From a virus, in the IMG/VR virus record IMGVR_UViG_3300021364_000111, positions 1-30,969 of that record: a stretch of DNA of 30,969 bases. The stretch is one strand, 5' to 3'. A program made the translations under genes and the position numbers. The notes below the pieces were generated by a model. The model was not told the DNA's origin. It was given only the letters and a program-made list of their open reading frames with translations, and did not search any database. Below, piece after piece: positions 17,311 through 23,287 of the stretch. Every line of letters begins with the position of its first letter. The first letter of the stretch is position 1.

Positions 17311-18278
17311 TGGGAGTACCAACAGCTGGCGATTTTAATAAATGGGATGGAACCAAATTTACGAATACTGACTGGGACGATAACGTAGATAAAACAGTTG
17401 AGATTTTAGCAGACGGCACATACGATTTGAATGTAAATCAAATAACGGCTTCTACATATGTAGGTATACCGTCAGATCAATTTTCTACTATAACTGCAGG
17501 TGAGAATTTAAGTGCCGGTGATGTGCTTAGGATAAGCAGTGGACAAGCATTTAAGGCCGACAACACTACTGAAGCTGGGGTTACTGCAGTCGTTGGGGTT
17601 TGTAACACAACCGCATCCAGCGGCGAAACAGTAAAAATTGATTATGGTTTTTATGACGGGTTTAGCTCATTGACTGCAGGTACACTTTACTATTTAGGTA
17701 CCAGCGGTGCAATTACAGCCACTAAACCAAGTACCTATATTGTTGAATTAGGCGTTGCTGTTTCAACTACTCGAATCAATTTTGATATTAAAAGTCCAAG
17801 ATATACTATACTAGATCGAAGAACATATTGGTCAACAGGAACTGGATTCAATTCTAATAGTACATGGATTGATGTGACTCCAGAAAGAGTTGCGGTTACA
17901 AGTCAAACATTGTGGCCAGCATCAAAAATAACAAGTGGTGAATTTGTAGCTTATTTAATGATTGAAATAAATGGTGGTGGTAGCAGCGGTGATGGTTACG
18001 AACTCCAAATAATTGATGATACAGGAACTACAATATGGCAATCTAATGGAATATCAATAAGCAATCCAGGTACAACTACAATAAGAACAGATAATTATAG
18101 ACTTGATACAGGAAACTCAACTGATTTAAATATTGGAAGTACACCTCTATATGATATAACGACTAGCAGTAGCGCAACTACAACTCGATGGACACTACAA
18201 GCTAAAAGAACTAGTGGTAGTACAAGTGCAGGAACTTATATAGTGCGTTCAGTACAATTTTTTCTTAAGGAGTATTAG
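17310..18278 (+). CDS. second fibre-like / tip protein
   Basis: 322 residues. Residues 50-165 repeat the same beta module as the giant fibre (GENLSAGDVLRISSGQAF, SLTAGTLYYLGTSGAITATKP). Residues 180-322 form a beta-sandwich with Thr/Ser-rich strands (YELQIIDDTGTTIWQSNG, RWTLQAKRTSGSTSAGTYIV), a likely carbohydrate-binding or receptor-contact domain. The N-terminus WDGTKFTNTDWDDNVDKTVEIL may anchor it to the tail. It is coupled to the previous gene by TAATG. An alternative role is head decoration. Confidence 0.68.
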   Translation: MGVPTAGDFNKWDGTKFTNTDWDDNVDKTVEILADGTYDLNVNQITASTYVGIPSDQFSTITAGENLSAGDVLRISSGQAFKADNTTEAGVTAVVGVCNTTASSGETVKIDYGFYDGFSSLTAGTLYYLGTSGAITATKPSTYIVELGVAVSTTRINFDIKSPRYTILDRRTYWSTGTGFNSNSTWIDVTPERVAVTSQTLWPASKITSGEFVAYLMIEINGGGSSGDGYELQIIDDTGTTIWQSNGISISNPGTTTIRTDNYRLDTGNSTDLNIGSTPLYDITTSSSATTTRWTLQAKRTSGSTSAGTYIVRSVQFFLKEY

Positions 18279-18280
18279 TA

Positions 18281-18649
18281 ATGATTAAAACTTATACAAA
18301 AAACGACATATTAGCCAATAAATATACAAATGTATCAGATATAAAAAACATTTTAGAGCCATATATTAAATATTATGTAGATGAAAATGATCAGCAAATT
18401 GATAATGAAAATTATGACGAGACTATTGCAAATAACTTTTTGTTAGAGCTTAAAAAACAAGCTCCACATGAAGAAAAAATTGATACAACACACGATAATT
18501 ATGATTATTCATATGCAAGATCTAACGCAATTGATGGTTATTTGTCATTAGGTCAACAGCTAGATTTGCAATACTGGGATTTAGTTAATAGTACAACTGC
18601 ATGGAAAGATCATATTGCAGACGTTAAAAATAGATATCCTAAGTCATAA
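18281..18649 (+). CDS. fibre-assembly or fibre-associated small protein
   Basis: 122 residues. The last 45 residues (AIDGYLSLGQQLDLQYWDLVNSTTAWKDHI) match a short domain common at the end of phage fibre-associated proteins, where the pattern is YPSxGDQLDxxYWDxxNGTxxWKDxI. The rest is an acidic helical domain with many Asn and Asp. It follows a fibre-like gene by two bases with an AAGGAG site, the usual place for a fibre chaperone or adhesin partner. The exact role is unknown. Confidence 0.65.
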   Translation: MIKTYTKNDILANKYTNVSDIKNILEPYIKYYVDENDQQIDNENYDETIANNFLLELKKQAPHEEKIDTTHDNYDYSYARSNAIDGYLSLGQQLDLQYWDLVNSTTAWKDHIADVKNRYPKS

Positions 18650-19008
18650 TGGAACTAATACCAATATTTAATGCCATTGTTGCTAATGAAATGTCAATGA
18701 ATGTATTATATTATCCTATATTGATTGCGACTTCTATTTATTTTTCAAGTAAATTTTTCGTTCGAATTGATAAGTATAATCTTAAAATACTGGAGTTGAA
18801 TAACAAATTGACTAATCTAGAAAATAAAACAACTGTAAGGGTGAATCGTGTTGAATCCCAAGTCGAAAAAATAGAGGCATTAGTTAAAGAAGTTGCGTCA
18901 ACCGTTAATAACCAGCATCAATTAATTAACGTTGCTTTGGAAAATATTCGAGTTGAATATAAGGAAATTAATACAAGATTAAGCCATATTGAAGGACGTT
19001 CACAATAG
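18649..19008 (+). CDS. membrane-anchored coiled-coil protein (holin/spanin-like candidate)
   Basis: 119 residues. One hydrophobic segment at about 17-37 (NVLYYPILIATSIYFSS) is followed by a long heptad-like coiled-coil (about 42-115: LKILELNNKLTNLENK, VESQVEKIEALVKEVA, NIRVEYKEINTRLSHIE). Such N-in proteins appear near the end of structural or lysis operons and can be holin- or i-spanin-like, but no partner lipoprotein is seen. It starts by TAATG overlap with the preceding gene and ends nine bases inside the convergent nuclease gene, marking the end of the late plus transcript. Confidence 0.62.
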   Translation: MELIPIFNAIVANEMSMNVLYYPILIATSIYFSSKFFVRIDKYNLKILELNNKLTNLENKTTVRVNRVESQVEKIEALVKEVASTVNNQHQLINVALENIRVEYKEINTRLSHIEGRSQ

Positions 19009-19353
19009 ATCATTACTATTTAACAAATCTACAAGGTCATTAGCTGTTCCGTAACCAATAACACAGCCATAATCTTGTGCATTTTTTATAAAGTTAGATT
19101 GCAATTGTGTTGGCTTTCTATTGTGTCTCTTTACTTCGAATCCAAAAAAACGACCATCATGTGTATAGCCGATAATATCTGACGAGCCTTTGTGACCGTA
19201 TCTTACAACCCTTGGCCCACGATTAGACTCGTATTTTGTCATACCCGTATTGTTACGCCAGGCATTAACCTTACAAGTACTTAAAATGCTCATGCATCGT
19301 TGAAGTTGTTGGGCTTCCGATAAATGCTTATTTAGATCTTCGTTAATCTTCAT
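19000..19353 (-). CDS. VRR-NUC domain nuclease
   Basis: 117 residues of the PD-(D/E)xK VRR-NUC family, small nucleases that cut branched or flap DNA and are common in phage replication operons. Catalytic pattern seen: GHKGSSDIIG (Asp59), FGFEVKR (Glu73, Lys75), then TQLQSNF (Gln83). RNNTG at 33-37 is also typical. It is the last gene of the minus early operon and would resolve recombination or replication intermediates before packaging. No strong ribosome site is visible. Its 3' end overlaps the convergent late gene. Confidence 0.85.
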   Translation of the reverse strand: MKINEDLNKHLSEAQQLQRCMSILSTCKVNAWRNNTGMTKYESNRGPRVVRYGHKGSSDIIGYTHDGRFFGFEVKRHNRKPTQLQSNFIKNAQDYGCVIGYGTANDLVDLLNSNDLL

Positions 19354-19356
19354 TTT

Positions 19357-19512
19357 TTAATTTTCAGCTATTTTTTTTAGTGTATATTTAACACACTGTG
19401 TATCATACTCACCCATTTCATCAATTAAAAACTTTGTCATCGTTAACATCCTTTTTATAATTTCTCTTCTATTTTTACCGCTAATCTGCATCTCTAGCAT
19501 CATCTTATCCAT
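19357..19512 (-). CDS. 51-residue basic early protein
   Basis: A short gene encoding MDKMMLEMQISGKNRREIIK and ending AENstop. It is Met/Lys-rich and amphipathic, with no recognised domain. Its ATG overlaps the stop of the upstream membrane peptide gene (TATGGATAA), and it ends just before the nuclease gene, so it fits the tightly coupled operon. Only weak ribosome-site bases (AGAAAG) are present. It may be a small regulator or host-takeover peptide; this is a guess from position. Confidence 0.5.
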   Translation of the reverse strand: MDKMMLEMQISGKNRREIIKRMLTMTKFLIDEMGEYDTQCVKYTLKKIAEN

Positions 19513-19603
19513 ACGTATTTTGCTTTCTGTTTAACAATTTTATCCCAACTAATGTAACTATAGCCACTAATAATAAATATTTAATTCTTAGTAAATAATA
19601 CAT
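19505..19603 (-). CDS. 32-residue membrane peptide with strong ribosome site
   Basis: This encodes MYYLLRIKYLLLVAIVTLVG followed by IKLLNRKQNTYG. Residues 8-24 form a single hydrophobic helix with positive flanks. The start is inside the end of the preceding gene, behind a near-perfect AAGGAGG nine bases upstream, and the stop overlaps the next start. A ribosome site this good inside another coding region argues that the peptide is truly made. The role is unknown; small early membrane peptides of phages often act on host envelope or exclusion. Confidence 0.58.
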   Translation of the reverse strand: MYYLLRIKYLLLVAIVTLVGIKLLNRKQNTYG

Positions 19604-19979
19604 CTAACTGATCCTCCTTAGCTCCATTAGCTAGAAACTCTTTAATTTTTTGAGTCATATCCAAATGAACTTGTTTCTTCTTTTGTTTTTCTTGTTTTGG
19701 CATAGCTAATGTAAATTCATCTGGTGTTATATATGCATCTGACTTTACAGCTTTTAGTGTCTCTTTGACCTCAGGTAGTATAGGCATCCTAGGGATGGTC
19801 TTGTTGTAATCTGAATAAAAATTACGATCGTAGAGCTTCTTAAACAGCCGTGACAAATTGTCGTTTGATTCGTCTTTTAGCTCAGACCAGAACGTCTGTG
19901 CCATATGCTCATTAAATTTTAAGTTCCTATCAGCAAACATTTTTTTTAGTGAAATATTAAATCGTTTTTCTTTATTCAT
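19581..19979 (-). CDS. helicase-loader candidate (lambda P / G39P-like position)
   Basis: 132 residues, immediately after the initiator gene as P follows O in lambda. The N-terminal helical part (KMFADRNLKFNEHMAQTFWSEL, then NLSRLFKKLYDRNFYSDYNK and RMPILPEVKETL) has the layout of the small helicase loader/inhibitor family: three helices, then a basic turn with a P-x-P segment. The C-terminal half is Lys/Gln-rich and probably flexible, ending with helix IKEFLANGAKEDQLDVLF. No phage helicase is present, so it would bring host DnaB to the origin. Identification is by pattern and position, not by a diagnostic motif. The ribosome site GGAAGG is good. Confidence 0.5.
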   Translation of the reverse strand: MNKEKRFNISLKKMFADRNLKFNEHMAQTFWSELKDESNDNLSRLFKKLYDRNFYSDYNKTIPRMPILPEVKETLKAVKSDAYITPDEFTLAMPKQEKQKKKQVHLDMTQKIKEFLANGAKEDQLDVLFTKN

Positions 19980-19994
19980 TTTTGTACCTTCCGA

Positions 19995-20756
19995 TTAAAA
20001 TGGCGTAAAATCATCAACATTTATTTTCCCATTGCCCTCGACTAAGGCTTTTTGCATGTCTTCTTTTAGCAGGCGCTGATTAAATTCTGTAGCTGTTTCG
20101 TATTTTGGCTTGCTAGTTTTATCGTCTTTTAATAGCCAGCTACGCAGTGCTTTATAGTGTGATTTGTATTTGCGTGGATGGTCTTCTAGGTAGCTATCTA
20201 GCTGCATTATCTGTGTTTGCACTGTCTGTGCGTTGTAGTCAGTAATTAGCTTGTCATATTCTTTTTGCTCAAGTTGGACATTGTCACAGTCTGTTATGCC
20301 AACAAGACTTAAATTTATAAAAGTTTTTTTTGTATTTATATTTTTTTTATATTCACTATTTATAGTATTAATACTACTTGTATTATTATACTGGTCATTT
20401 TTTACTATACCCCTATCGTAATTTTTTACTATACCCCTATCGTAATTTTTTACTATAGGTATAGTAATTTTTGACACTAGATAAAGCTTGCGTTCAATTA
20501 TTACATTGCTGTCATCTTTAATTAGTACACTTTCTAAAAATTCGTGCTTAACAAGATTGCTAACGGCTTTAGTGATACTACTAACAGATTTATTAAAAAC
20601 TTTTGCAAAGTATTTGTTTGAGGCATTACAGTAACCATTCTTATTAGTTAGCGATGCTATGTCGCTGTACAGTAGTTTCTCAAAGCAAGAAAGATCTTTG
20701 CTGTATCTAACATCTGCGGTAATTATGCTGTAGTAATTGGGATTTTCTTTAGTCAT
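19995..20756 (-). CDS. lambda-O-like replication initiator with winged helix
   Basis: 253 residues. Residues 10-95 form a winged HTH of the phage replisome-organiser type (YSIITADVRYSKDLSCFEKLLYSDI, then NASNKYFAKVFNKSVSSITKAVSNL as the recognition helices). Residues 101-120 contain the tandem peptide IVKNYDRG twice, encoded by DNA repeats that look like origin iterons. A flexible Asn/Ser linker and a C-terminal helical domain (QTQIMQLDSYLEDH, KSHYKALRSWLLKD) follow, the latter probably contacting the loader. It would bind its own internal iterons and melt the AT-rich DNA next to them. It is coupled to the annealing protein gene by ATGA. Confidence 0.8.
   Translation of the reverse strand: MTKENPNYYSIITADVRYSKDLSCFEKLLYSDIASLTNKNGYCNASNKYFAKVFNKSVSSITKAVSNLVKHEFLESVLIKDDSNVIIERKLYLVSKITIPIVKNYDRGIVKNYDRGIVKNDQYNNTSSINTINSEYKKNINTKKTFINLSLVGITDCDNVQLEQKEYDKLITDYNAQTVQTQIMQLDSYLEDHPRKYKSHYKALRSWLLKDDKTSKPKYETATEFNQRLLKEDMQKALVEGNGKINVDDFTPF
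20330..20467 (-). other. candidate replication origin: iterons plus AT-rich stretch
   Basis: Two perfect 24-base direct repeats at 20398-20421 and 20422-20445 share the core ACTATACCCCTATCGTAA. A third, divergent copy (20446-20467) contains the inverted repeat TTACTATA-GG-TATAGTAA. On the coding strand these are followed by about 70 bases of nearly pure A/T (20330-20397). Iterons then an AT-rich unwinding region inside the initiator gene is the lambda O arrangement, in the same order. Confidence 0.68.
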
Positions 20757-21367
20757 AGTGGATCACTTACAAACTCTGCAGCTGACTCATCAAGCATTGC
20801 TTCTTGCAGTTTTTTGTACCACACTCGCATTTGTGCGACACTTGGATCACGGCCTTTAACTGTTAGATTGTTAATGTCGTCACACCAGCTATCCATTTTC
20901 TCCCAATAGGTCGCTTTCTTTAAAAGATTTTTTTTCTGTTCTGCTGTATGGTTTTTTAATAAGTCGTGTATAGAATTTTTAGCTTTAATTACATCTTCGG
21001 CGTTATCTTTAGGCTTATCGGCTTTTTTGTATTCTGTTTTTTGTGGCTGATTCTTAACTGCATTCGCAACTTCTTCAGCACTAGCAATCTCTGTTCCTGC
21101 ATAACCAGCAGCAGCCATAGCTCTACCCCATGCAGAAGTCTCACAGTTTTCGACGTAAGATGTTTTATTTATATGCGAGTTTTGCTTTTCTTCATAGGCA
21201 AGCCCATTAAAAATACGATCGCCAAGTTTAAGAGTGGCACGTATGCAACAAGCCGTATTAGATAGCTCTATAACTTCACTCGTAAGCTCGTAATCTTTAT
21301 GTTCAGCAGCTATAAGATTTAATCTTTCTGCTACGGTCATGTAGTCTTTGCCGTGTATTTTAACCAT
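20753..21367 (-). CDS. single-strand annealing / ssDNA-binding protein candidate (ENCETSAxGRA family)
   Basis: 204 residues. The diagnostic block is NKTSYVENCETSAWGRAMAA (about 68-88) followed by AGTEIASAEEVANAV. It occurs in a broad phage family next to replication genes, often assigned as Erf/Rad52-type annealing or ssDNA-binding proteins. The N-terminal beta region (DYELTSEVIELSNTACCIRATL, GDRIFNGLAYEEK) fits the fold. The C-terminal half is a charged linker and helix (NSIHDLLKNHTAEQKKNLLK, SVAQMRVWYKKLQEAM). It would pair complementary strands during recombination-dependent replication. The precise biochemical class is not certain. Confidence 0.6.
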   Translation of the reverse strand: MVKIHGKDYMTVAERLNLIAAEHKDYELTSEVIELSNTACCIRATLKLGDRIFNGLAYEEKQNSHINKTSYVENCETSAWGRAMAAAGYAGTEIASAEEVANAVKNQPQKTEYKKADKPKDNAEDVIKAKNSIHDLLKNHTAEQKKNLLKKATYWEKMDSWCDDINNLTVKGRDPSVAQMRVWYKKLQEAMLDESAAEFVSDPL

Positions 21368-21659
21368 TTTCTACCTCGATTTTTATTTTATAATCCTCAT
21401 CGCAGTAATTTACATACATCTCAGGGTTTTCACGTTTAAATTTAGTTAGATTAAACTTTTCTTTTTTTTCTAATCTTAGTTTATGGCCGCTACTGTGCAT
21501 TTCATTATCGTATGTTTTAGATAGGTAGGGCACTAAAGTTTGTTTCTTATTTTTTATTTGTTCTTTGTAATAACTAACAGCGTTTAATACTTCTTTATAG
21601 CGTTCTTGTAACCCTATAAGCTGACGGGCTTCTTTCTCCCACATTCTTACAGGCACCAT
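21360..21659 (-). CDS. small charged early protein
   Basis: 99 residues, not recognised. The first half is a helical heptad-like stretch (MWEKEARQLIGLQERYKEVLNAV, YYKEQIKNKKQTLV). The second half has a HSSGHKLRLEKKEKFNLTKFK segment and ends YKIKIEVENG, suggesting a small alpha/beta domain. This helix-then-beta order, directly before the annealing protein, resembles small nuclease-inhibitor or recombination accessory proteins, but the match is vague. It starts by TAATG overlap with the SSB-tip peptide gene and overlaps the next gene by eight bases. Confidence 0.62.
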   Translation of the reverse strand: MVPVRMWEKEARQLIGLQERYKEVLNAVSYYKEQIKNKKQTLVPYLSKTYDNEMHSSGHKLRLEKKEKFNLTKFKRENPEMYVNYCDEDYKIKIEVENG

Positions 21660-21790
21660 TAGAACGGCACCTCGTCATTTATTTTTATATTTTGAGTTAC
21701 TATTTGGGGACTATAGACATAAGCTCGTCCGTCTTTGTCATATATGATATCTTCATAGCCCGTGTTAACGTGTGTATATTCTTGTTTCAT
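21659..21790 (-). CDS. 43-residue peptide with SSB-like acidic tip
   Basis: The product begins MKQEYTHVNTGYEDII and ends INDEVPF-stop. The final residues match the C-terminal tip of bacterial SSB (acidic residues, hydrophobic, Pro, Phe at the very end), the part that docks SSB partners such as primase, RecO, exonuclease I and RecQ. No OB fold is present: it is far too short. A GAAGGAG site precedes the ATG, the start overlaps the upstream stop (ATGA) and the stop overlaps the next start (TAATG), so it is a genuine operon member. It may be a degenerate SSB tail or a peptide that competes for SSB-binding host proteins. Confidence 0.62.
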   Translation of the reverse strand: MKQEYTHVNTGYEDIIYDKDGRAYVYSPQIVTQNIKINDEVPF

Positions 21791-21900
21791 TTTTTGTTTA
21801 CTCCTTCAATTGCTTCTAATAATGCAGTAATAGCAATGTCTATATCGCCTGGATCATCTACGTTTGGCACATTCCTAAAATGGCTTCTTAACATGTGCAT
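21787..21900 (-). CDS. 37-residue early peptide
   Basis: This encodes MHMLRSHFRNVPNVDDPGDI and continues to VNKKstop. A helix (IAITALLEAIEGVNK) fills the second half. It ends with an ATGA overlap into the SSB-tip gene and carries that gene's GAAGGAG site within its last codons. The start lies inside the end of the upstream Cys-rich peptide. No family is recognised. Support comes from the coupling pattern rather than from a ribosome site, which is only GGGG. Confidence 0.45.
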   Translation of the reverse strand: MHMLRSHFRNVPNVDDPGDIDIAITALLEAIEGVNKK

Positions 21901-21986
21901 TCGTATACCCCATCCCTACATTCAATGCACTCGTATTTGTTATTAAATTCATTGGTCATAAAATCTAAGTCCCTATCCCAATCCAT
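21888..21986 (-). CDS. 32-residue Cys-rich (zinc-knuckle-like) peptide
   Basis: This encodes MDWDRDLDFMTNEF followed by YECIECRDGVYECTC. The pairs CxxC and CxC, separated by six residues, are arranged as in a minimal metal-binding knuckle. TGGAG seven bases before the ATG is a good ribosome site. It overlaps the following peptide gene by 13 bases. Micro-zinc peptides of this size are frequent in phage early regions and usually have no known role. Confidence 0.48.
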   Translation of the reverse strand: MDWDRDLDFMTNEFNNKYECIECRDGVYECTC

Positions 21987-22047
21987 GTGTAAGCTCCACA
22001 AAGATGTTATAAGTGTGTTTGATTTTTTTTATTTTTGGGGTTAACAT
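21973..22047 (-). CDS. 24-residue leader-like peptide ORF
   Basis: This encodes MLTPKIKKIKHTYNIFVELT plus four residues. AAAGG lies nine bases before the ATG. It overlaps the next micro-gene and is the first open frame of the early stack after the Cro-like gene. It could be a leader peptide that only serves coupling. Evidence is weak because the ORF is short. Confidence 0.3.
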   Translation of the reverse strand: MLTPKIKKIKHTYNIFVELTHGLG

Positions 22048-22110
22048 TGTTATATACCTTTCGTTAATAAAAGCTTTGTGGTTGCGATTATTAACAATTT
22101 TTATTTTTAG

Positions 22111-22134
22111 AGTCGGGTGCTGTTACACTCGACT
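22111..22134 (+). terminator. hairpin between Cro-like gene and early micro-genes
   Basis: AGTCGGGTG pairs with CACTCGACT (one G-T pair) around a six-base loop and is followed by TTTTGCTTT on the plus strand. Read on plus it resembles a terminator. Read on minus it has no T-run and may be a leader structure that modulates the early operon. Confidence 0.5.
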
Positions 22135-22186
22135 TTTGCTTTATAAAGTCCCAACAATCCTTTCTTTTTTTTGTTTATTATAACTT

Positions 22187-22363
22187 TCAGATATCTTCTA
22201 CGCCATAATTTCTTAAGAGCGTTGCATATTGGCGAGTAGGTATTCTTTTCTTCGTACTCCAATTGTAAAAAGTCATATCCGATATATACGCATTTAATTT
22301 TCTCATGCTAATGTTGTTCATTGCAATTTTATGAATCGGGTCATTGATTTCTGATATTTTCAT
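22187..22363 (-). CDS. Cro-like HTH regulator
   Basis: 58 residues: MKISEINDPIHKIAMN, then an HTH-like region at 18-45 (SMRKLNAYISDMTFYNWSTK followed by RIPTRQYATLL). Length and layout fit a small Cro/YdaS-type DNA-binding protein of the early switch. A strong GAAGGAG site lies upstream, and a good promoter (TTGCGT, 17 bases, TATAAT) overlaps the end of the previous gene. The likely targets are the tandem TTATATAAC repeats in its own promoter or the palindrome at 23437-23451. Both points are inference. Confidence 0.62.
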   Translation of the reverse strand: MKISEINDPIHKIAMNNISMRKLNAYISDMTFYNWSTKKRIPTRQYATLLRNYGVEDI

Positions 22364-22389
22364 TTTTACTCCTTCAAGATACTTTATAT

Positions 22390-22418
22390 ATTATATAACC
22401 TTATATAACTTTACGCAA
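22390..22418 (-). promoter_or_regulatory. promoter of the Cro-like gene with tandem 9-base repeats
   Basis: On minus, TTGCGT (22418-22413), a 17-base spacer and a perfect TATAAT (22395-22390). The spacer contains the tandem repeat TTATATAAC at 22391-22399 and 22401-22409, spaced ten bases apart, about one helical turn, as expected for an operator. Confidence 0.55.
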
Positions 22419-22629
22419 CAAAAATATCAATAAAAAATAAAATTAATGCAAAAACATACCCGCCTATAATAATTATAATTAGAGGCCAGTAGCTAGTTGT
22501 CGTATTTAAGGTGCTGTTGTAGTTTTTCAAATATTTATTTGTCTCTTCGATTTTTTTTTGAATTTCTAATATTGTGTTGTCTAATTCGTCAATTGAAGTA
22601 TATTTTTTTTTATTATTTTCAGGTTTCAT
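22411..22629 (-). CDS. coiled-coil membrane peptide paired with the LRR protein
   Basis: 72 residues. Residues 12-40 form a charged coiled-coil (SIDELDNTILEIQKKIEETN). Residues 48-72 are one strongly hydrophobic helix (PLIIIIIGGYVFALILFFI) at the very C-terminus, so it would be tail-anchored with its N-terminus in the cytoplasm. The start overlaps the stop of the LRR gene as ATGA, so the two are made together and may form a membrane-bound complex. It could be holin-like, but it sits in the regulator region far from the endolysin. Confidence 0.65.
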   Translation of the reverse strand: MKPENNKKKYTSIDELDNTILEIQKKIEETNKYLKNYNSTLNTTTSYWPLIIIIIGGYVFALILFFIDIFVA

Positions 22630-23084
22630 TTTTTCTTTTTCTTTCTTAATTTTCTGTTTCTTTGCAACAAAATTTCAATTTTTAGCAATAAATTATTGCT
22701 GATTTTGTTATTATCAAAATACAATTGTTCTAAGGTCGTGTTGTGTTTAAGCGATTCTATTATTTTTTTAGCCCCAATGTTAGTAATTTGATTGCGATCT
22801 AAATCTATAACTTTTATAGTTTTATTATGTTCAAGTGCATAAGCAATAGAAGGTGCAGCTTTATCACAAATAATATTGTTATCTAAGTCAATATAGTCTA
22901 CTTTATTATTTTTAATTAACGCCTTAAACATAAAAATAGCATCACAAGAATTAATGCCATAACTACTTAACCTTAGATCTTTCAATTCAGGATTGTTTTG
23001 TTTAACTTTGTTATAATCAATAATAAAAAGTTTACTATCTGTAAGCATTAGTTCACTATCAGTGTTTTTGTTTTGGGGGTCCAT
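22626..23084 (-). CDS. leucine-rich-repeat protein (ribonuclease-inhibitor type)
   Basis: 152 residues made of four repeats of exactly 28 residues at 35-62, 63-90, 91-118 and 119-146, each of the form xxIDLxxNxIxxxxAxxIxxALxxNxTI. This is the RI-like LRR class known mainly from eukaryotes and from bacteria that live with them; the curved solenoid binds proteins. No secretion signal or catalytic domain is attached. The C-terminus is RKLRKKKKK. The gene is next to the switch region, where accessory genes expressed from a prophage usually sit, and is coupled to a membrane peptide. A function in exclusion of other phages or host interaction is possible but not shown. Confidence 0.78.
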   Translation of the reverse strand: MDPQNKNTDSELMLTDSKLFIIDYNKVKQNNPELKDLRLSSYGINSCDAIFMFKALIKNNKVDYIDLDNNIICDKAAPSIAYALEHNKTIKVIDLDRNQITNIGAKKIIESLKHNTTLEQLYFDNNKISNNLLLKIEILLQRNRKLRKKKKK

Positions 23085-23148
23085 TTTTTTTCCTTTTTTA
23101 TGTTATAATTTTATTTGAAACATGCTTAACAGTTATAGTTTCCTAAAC

Positions 23149-23174
23149 GGCCCACAATTTGTGGGTCATTTTTT
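23149..23174 (+). terminator. intrinsic terminator-like hairpin
   Basis: GGCCCACA and TGTGGGTC form an eight-pair stem with a three-base loop, followed by CATTTTTT on the plus strand. It lies between the small membrane peptide gene and the LRR gene, both on minus, so it would stop plus transcription. On minus it lacks a T-run. Confidence 0.55.
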
Positions 23175-23178
23175 AAAC

Positions 23179-23283
23179 TCATTCCACGATTATAAACATA
23201 ATTATTAAGGCGTTAATCATTATTAAATTAAATAATATAAATAAATAGGCTTGGTTTTTATTTTCTGTAATTGAATTTTTCAT
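23179..23283 (-). CDS. 34-residue hydrophobic membrane peptide
   Basis: It starts MKNSITENKNQAYLFILF, followed by a hydrophobic stretch rich in Ile, Leu, Met and Asn, and ends FIIVE. One transmembrane helix covers about residues 12-33. A clean AAAGGAG site nine bases upstream supports real translation. It follows the 37-residue gene, whose stop lies four bases before this start region. No family is recognised. Confidence 0.5.
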   Translation of the reverse strand: MKNSITENKNQAYLFILFNLIMINALIIMFIIVE

Positions 23284-23287
23284 TTTT

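Noticed and set aside
18649-19008. Definite holin
   Set aside because: Only one membrane helix and a long coiled-coil, far from the endolysin; kept as a candidate only.
20966-21265. Plus-strand 99-residue frame within the annealing protein gene
   Set aside because: Phe/Cys-rich shadow of the minus gene, which has a clear conserved motif.
21692-21946. Plus-strand 84-residue frame
   Set aside because: It lies over the coupled micro-genes on minus and has no ribosome site.
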